Assembly: GCF_000737765.1 (NCBI RefSeq)
Contig: NZ_JPRI01000001.1
Coordinates: forward strand, 1 to 64,000
DNA length: 64,000 bases
From: Chryseobacterium vrystaatense
Lineage (GTDB): Bacteria; Bacteroidota; Bacteroidia; Flavobacteriales; Weeksellaceae
Direction of reading: 5' to 3'
Part shown: one piece after another, positions 60,844-64,000 of the stretch
How positions within the stretch are numbered: position 1 is the first letter of the stretch
Layout: each line of letters begins with the position of its first letter
Notes under the pieces: generated by a model
The model's database searches: none
The model's input: only the letters and a program-made list of their open reading frames with translations
What the model was told of the DNA's origin: nothing
Made by a program: the position numbers and the translations under genes

Positions 60844-63339
60844 TTAAATCAATCCAAACTGTTCAAAGTGGTGTGTAAAATGCTTTTTGTGCATCAGCTC
60901 CCACATTTCTTTATTCAGTTTTCCGAACACGAAGTTCATATGCTCAGCCTGTGGATTTTCTTTGTAATAAATTGAAAATCTCTGTAAATTATCCAGGAAA
61001 GACTGTTTTGCGGCCTCCAGATTTTTATGTTTTAATTCCAGTAAAGTTTCATCTTCTGCAAGAAAAGGAGCCGGGAAATCTTTCGGCATTTTTCTATGGT
61101 TATACAGAGAGTCCTGCCATTTTTCCAATTGTTCTTCCGGGGTAAAACATTTGTCGGCTTCCGGTTCACCTAAACTTACCAAAACTCCATGTTCCAGATG
61201 TTCGATCATTTGCTGAGGTGACATTTTTCCCCAAGCAGACGGAGTAGTTTCAGTTAGTCCTCTTACTATTTTCTGAACATTTTTGACATTCAAATCAATG
61301 AACGGAGAATGTTTTGCCACCAACGTTAAGATCGTTGCTACACAAACGACTTCCTCTCTCTGATTAACGACTTCAACCAGCCACTTTACAACTCCGGAAG
61401 GAATGTTTCTTCCTTTTACCCCTCTGTTTATTTTTTCTTTTGCGGTTAAATACACCGTAATGGTATCTCCTGAATAAACCGGTTTAAAGAATGAACAGTT
61501 TTCCAATCCATAATTCGCGATAACCGGTCCTTTTTTCCCTGAAACGAACAATCCAGCTGCTGCTGAAAGGATGAAATATCCGTGAGCTACTGTTTTATCG
61601 AAAATAGTGCCTGTAAGACTTGTAGCATCGGTATGGGCATAAAAATGATCCCATGAAACATTGGAGAAGTTGACGATATCTGCATCAGTAACTGTTCTGC
61701 CTGCTGTTTCAAGTGAATCTCCCACTTCAACATCTTCAAAATATTTCTGGAACGGATGTTTATCCGCATACTTTTTCTCTGCACCCTGCTGATACACTTT
61801 GGTAATCGCAGTCAATACATCCGGAGACCCTTGAATCGCTGTTTTCTGAAGAAAGAAATGAAGACCGTTTAGTCCACCCATTTCTTCACCTCCTCCAGCT
61901 CTTCCCGGACCACCGTGCATTAAAGTAGGAAGCGGTGAGCCGTGTCCTGTACTTTCTTTGGCGTTATCTCTGTTCAGTACAAAAATTCTTCCATGCTGGG
62001 AAGCCATTTTCCATGAAGTTTCTGCAATGAATTTTTCGTCATGAGAAATAATCGATCCTACTAAACTTCCTTTTCCTCTTTTTGCCAGAGCTGCCGCTTC
62101 TTCTGCATCTTTGTAAGGCATCAACGTGGAAACCGGTCCAAAAGCTTCTACATCATGAGAGATATTTTTCTTAAAAGGCTTATCGTTTAAGAACAGTTTA
62201 GGACTCATAAATGCACCGTTATCATAGTCGGCATCTACGAGTTCATGTTTTCCGTCGTAAACCAGTTCGTTTTCAGTTTTTAAGATATTTACTTTTCTTA
62301 CTACCTCATCATACTGCTGTTTTCCTACAAGCGATCCCATTCTGGTTTCTCTGCTCAAAGGGTTTCCTATCTTTGTTTGATCTAAAGCTTTAGATAAAGC
62401 ATTCTGAACATCTCCGATGAGGTGCTCAGGAACAATGATCCTTCTGATAGCCGTACATTTTTGTCCAGCTTTTGTTGTCATTTCTGTACGTACTTCTTTG
62501 ATGAAGAGATCAAATTCCGGAGTTCCCGGTTTGGCATCCAGACCAAGAATTGAACAGTTCAGGGAATCTGCTTCCATATTGAAACGTACGGCATTTCCAG
62601 CGATAGAAGGCATAGATTTCAACTTTCTTCCTGTATTGGCAGAACCTGTGAACAACACAGAGTCTCCGTCCTGAACGTAATCCAGAATATTTCCGGGCTC
62701 ACCACAAACCAGCTGAAGAGCACCTTCAGGAAGCACACCGCTTTCGATCATATCCTGAAAAACAGCGTTCGTAAGGTAAGAACCGTAAGGAGAAGGTTTT
62801 ACAATAGAAGGAACACCCGCCAGAAGAGAAGTGGATAATTTCTCCAACATTCCCCAAACCGGAAAGTTATAAGCATTAATCTGTATAGAAACTCCTTCAC
62901 TTGGTGTTAAAATATGAGTTCCTAAGAAAGTTCCGTTAGCCGAAATTTTCTGAGTTTCACCATCCACCCAGAATGGAGTGTTTGGAAGCATTCTTTTTGC
63001 CAATCCGGAATAGGTAAAGAAAGTACCAAAACCTCCTTCGATATCTACCCACGAATCTGCATGAGTTGCTCCTGTTTTATATGATAATTCATAATATTTT
63101 TTCTTTCTTTCCAAAAGATAAAGAGCTACTTTTTTCAGCATCTCTCCTCTGTCATAGAACGTCATGGAGGAAAGGTTGTTGTAGCCTACTGTTCTTCCGT
63201 AGTCAAGAGCCTGTTCAAAATGAAGCCCTTCTGTATCTGAAACAGCAACCTGCTCGCCTGTAACGGCATTGTATAAAGGAATTCCGTTTCCGGTACCTTC
63301 TACCCATTCTCCGTAGATGTAATTTTTCAGTTTTTCCAT
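60844..63339 (-). CDS. paaZ: PaaZ-type aldehyde dehydrogenase/enoyl hydratase fused to DUF1569
   Basis: 831 aa, three parts. Residues 1-520 are an aldehyde dehydrogenase with the catalytic Cys in GQKCTAIRR. About 530-690 is a MaoC-like hydratase (SWDHFYAHTD). In phenylacetate degradation PaaZ opens the oxepin-CoA ring and oxidises the aldehyde. Ordinary PaaZ ends near residue 680. Here about 140 extra residues follow (SAWGKMSPQQMIEHLEHGV; FGKLNKEMWELMHKKHFTHHFEQFGL), matching the DinB-like DUF1569 family and having its His-rich end. A real fusion rather than two genes, as the frame is open throughout. Other paa genes are not seen in the window. The next gene upstream ends 26 bases before it. 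Confidence 0.93.
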   Translation of the reverse strand: MEKLKNYIYGEWVEGTGNGIPLYNAVTGEQVAVSDTEGLHFEQALDYGRTVGYNNLSSMTFYDRGEMLKKVALYLLERKKKYYELSYKTGATHADSWVDIEGGFGTFFTYSGLAKRMLPNTPFWVDGETQKISANGTFLGTHILTPSEGVSIQINAYNFPVWGMLEKLSTSLLAGVPSIVKPSPYGSYLTNAVFQDMIESGVLPEGALQLVCGEPGNILDYVQDGDSVLFTGSANTGRKLKSMPSIAGNAVRFNMEADSLNCSILGLDAKPGTPEFDLFIKEVRTEMTTKAGQKCTAIRRIIVPEHLIGDVQNALSKALDQTKIGNPLSRETRMGSLVGKQQYDEVVRKVNILKTENELVYDGKHELVDADYDNGAFMSPKLFLNDKPFKKNISHDVEAFGPVSTLMPYKDAEEAAALAKRGKGSLVGSIISHDEKFIAETSWKMASQHGRIFVLNRDNAKESTGHGSPLPTLMHGGPGRAGGGEEMGGLNGLHFFLQKTAIQGSPDVLTAITKVYQQGAEKKYADKHPFQKYFEDVEVGDSLETAGRTVTDADIVNFSNVSWDHFYAHTDATSLTGTIFDKTVAHGYFILSAAAGLFVSGKKGPVIANYGLENCSFFKPVYSGDTITVYLTAKEKINRGVKGRNIPSGVVKWLVEVVNQREEVVCVATILTLVAKHSPFIDLNVKNVQKIVRGLTETTPSAWGKMSPQQMIEHLEHGVLVSLGEPEADKCFTPEEQLEKWQDSLYNHRKMPKDFPAPFLAEDETLLELKHKNLEAAKQSFLDNLQRFSIYYKENPQAEHMNFVFGKLNKEMWELMHKKHFTHHFEQFGLI

Positions 63340-63365
63340 ATTATTTTTAACTTTTTACCTGACTT

Positions 63366-63635
63366 TTATTTTTTAATAATGAGTTGTACTATTTTCCTTC
63401 CTCCCATAAACAGCAGGAACAGAATAAGGGAAAAATCCAGAATCAGGACTGCATCAACTACTAAAGTATACAAGAAGTCTTTGTGTTTCAGTTTTCTGAT
63501 CACCGCTTCTGATTCTACATGTTCCAGCGCATCTGAAATTCCAACTGATTCCCATAATAAACAGAATCCACCATAATTGACTCCAATAAGAGCAATCAAC
63601 AGGAATATCCAATATTTCTTCAGATGATTTATCAT
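63366..63635 (-). CDS. Small membrane protein, unknown function
   Basis: 89-aa protein with two hydrophobic segments (about 8-28 and 55-78) and a basic C-terminus (GGRKIVQLIIKK). Its start overlaps the DUF6624 gene stop by 4 bases (ATGA), so it is translationally coupled to it. No family recognised. Confidence 0.65.
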   Translation of the reverse strand: MINHLKKYWIFLLIALIGVNYGGFCLLWESVGISDALEHVESEAVIRKLKHKDFLYTLVVDAVLILDFSLILFLLFMGGRKIVQLIIKK

Positions 63636-64000
63636 TCTTTTTTCTGAAGAAGTTCCAAAGCTTCTTTCAATGTATATTTCTTATATTCGATACCTGCTGC
63701 ATCTTTAGCGTAATCTTCGATGGTCCTGCCAAATCCGGAATTCTTTCTTAATTCATTGACGTTGTCCGGATCTTTTAATGGCCATACAAATGATAAAGTT
63801 TCTGTTTTCCCATTTTTTGTTCTAAAAACCGAACGGATCTGTGTTCCATAGATCTGTTCTTTATTTTCATACATCAGCTTTCTGTCCAGCATCATGGCAT
63901 AAAGTCTGAACGGCAGTTCTTTTTCATCGGCTGCTTTTTTAATCAGAGGAAAATATTTTTCGATTTTAGGAGAATGTTGGATAACATACCATACGGCGTA
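63632..64000 (-). CDS. DUF6624-like protein (5' end beyond window)
   Basis: The frame is open to the window edge, so the true start is outside; the ATG at 63895 is internal. The visible part, about 122 residues, has YAVWYVIQHSPKIEKYFPL at the edge, then LPFRLYAMMLDRKLMYENKEQIYGTQI and a C-terminal DYAKDAAGIEYKKY. The DR-x-L-x5-Q-x-YGTQ pattern fits DUF6624 as I recall it. Function unknown. It overlaps the small membrane protein gene by 4 bases. Confidence 0.7.
   Translation of the reverse strand, partial: YAVWYVIQHSPKIEKYFPLIKKAADEKELPFRLYAMMLDRKLMYENKEQIYGTQIRSVFRTKNGKTETLSFVWPLKDPDNVNELRKNSGFGRTIEDYAKDAAGIEYKKYTLKEALELLQKKE

Overview
The window looks like a chromosomal segment from a flavobacterium of the Chryseobacterium type (Bacteroidota, Weeksellaceae). 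Evidence: low G+C; a complete type IX secretion translocon gene (sprA) and several cargo-like proteins; a SusC/SusD pair; GLPGLI, DUF3810 and VanZ families; many promoters of the Bacteroidota form TTTG-N19-TAnnTTTG; and start regions without Shine-Dalgarno sequences. The assignment is by protein family resemblance only. I see no rRNA, insertion sequence, integrase or CRISPR array. There is one tRNA (Met, CAT).

Layout. 0.1-12.7 kb (minus strand): housekeeping block VanZ / gcvH / sprA / ruvA, an orphan GG-leader peptide, malic enzyme and an N-acetylglucosamine-kinase-like gene. 13.2-17.3 kb (plus): GtrA-like protein, lysophosphatidate acyltransferase, sugar MFS transporter, DUF3810 protease-like protein. 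18.0-25.1 kb (plus): a peptide secretion locus with a GLPGLI protein, a VKOR-thioredoxin fusion, three GG-leader peptides, a C39-peptidase ABC transporter and an HlyD adaptor. 25.2-31.0 kb (minus): tyrosinase + DUF2182, and a second unit with an unrecognised 578-aa protein plus a CxxCH lipoprotein. 31.3-37.2 kb (minus): tRNA-Met, TlpA-like thioredoxin, T9SS-type surface protein with a small PID-CTERM-like protein, clpX, HIT, greA. 37.3-41.3 kb (plus): lipoprotein, dtd, serine hydrolase, subtilase. 41.4-47.3 kb (minus): lipoproteins, then a cluster controlled by a small winged-helix regulator (DUF4153, Coq4-like, metallophosphoesterase, small membrane proteins). 47.5-52.8 kb (plus): membrane protein and SusCD. 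53.0-64.0 kb: enoyl-CoA hydratase, tail-collar protein with a T9SS-type cargo, helicase + SMUG2-like glycosylase + DUF4241 + SUKH, a fifth GG-leader peptide, a PaaZ-DUF1569 fusion, and a DUF6624 gene cut by the window end.

The most interesting system is the peptide locus. Five small genes (three in the locus, one 12 kb upstream, one 37 kb downstream) encode the same roughly 18-residue GG/GA leader followed by very different cores. Every core has exactly six cysteines. A leader-cleaving exporter and a disulfide-forming VKOR-thioredoxin fusion lie beside them, which suggests secreted peptides with three disulfides.

Three DNA motifs that I can read directly link distant genes. (1) A near-palindrome around TTACGTAT-TT-ATACGTAA lies exactly 20 nt upstream of the -7 box of both tyrosinase-region units, with a degenerate copy before the tail-collar gene. 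(2) A leader element ATCCGAAAAGC-N4/7-AGAGTAGGAAAA precedes two six-cysteine peptide genes and the tail-collar gene. (3) ACTTTG-N5-CAAAGT precedes two genes around the winged-helix regulator.
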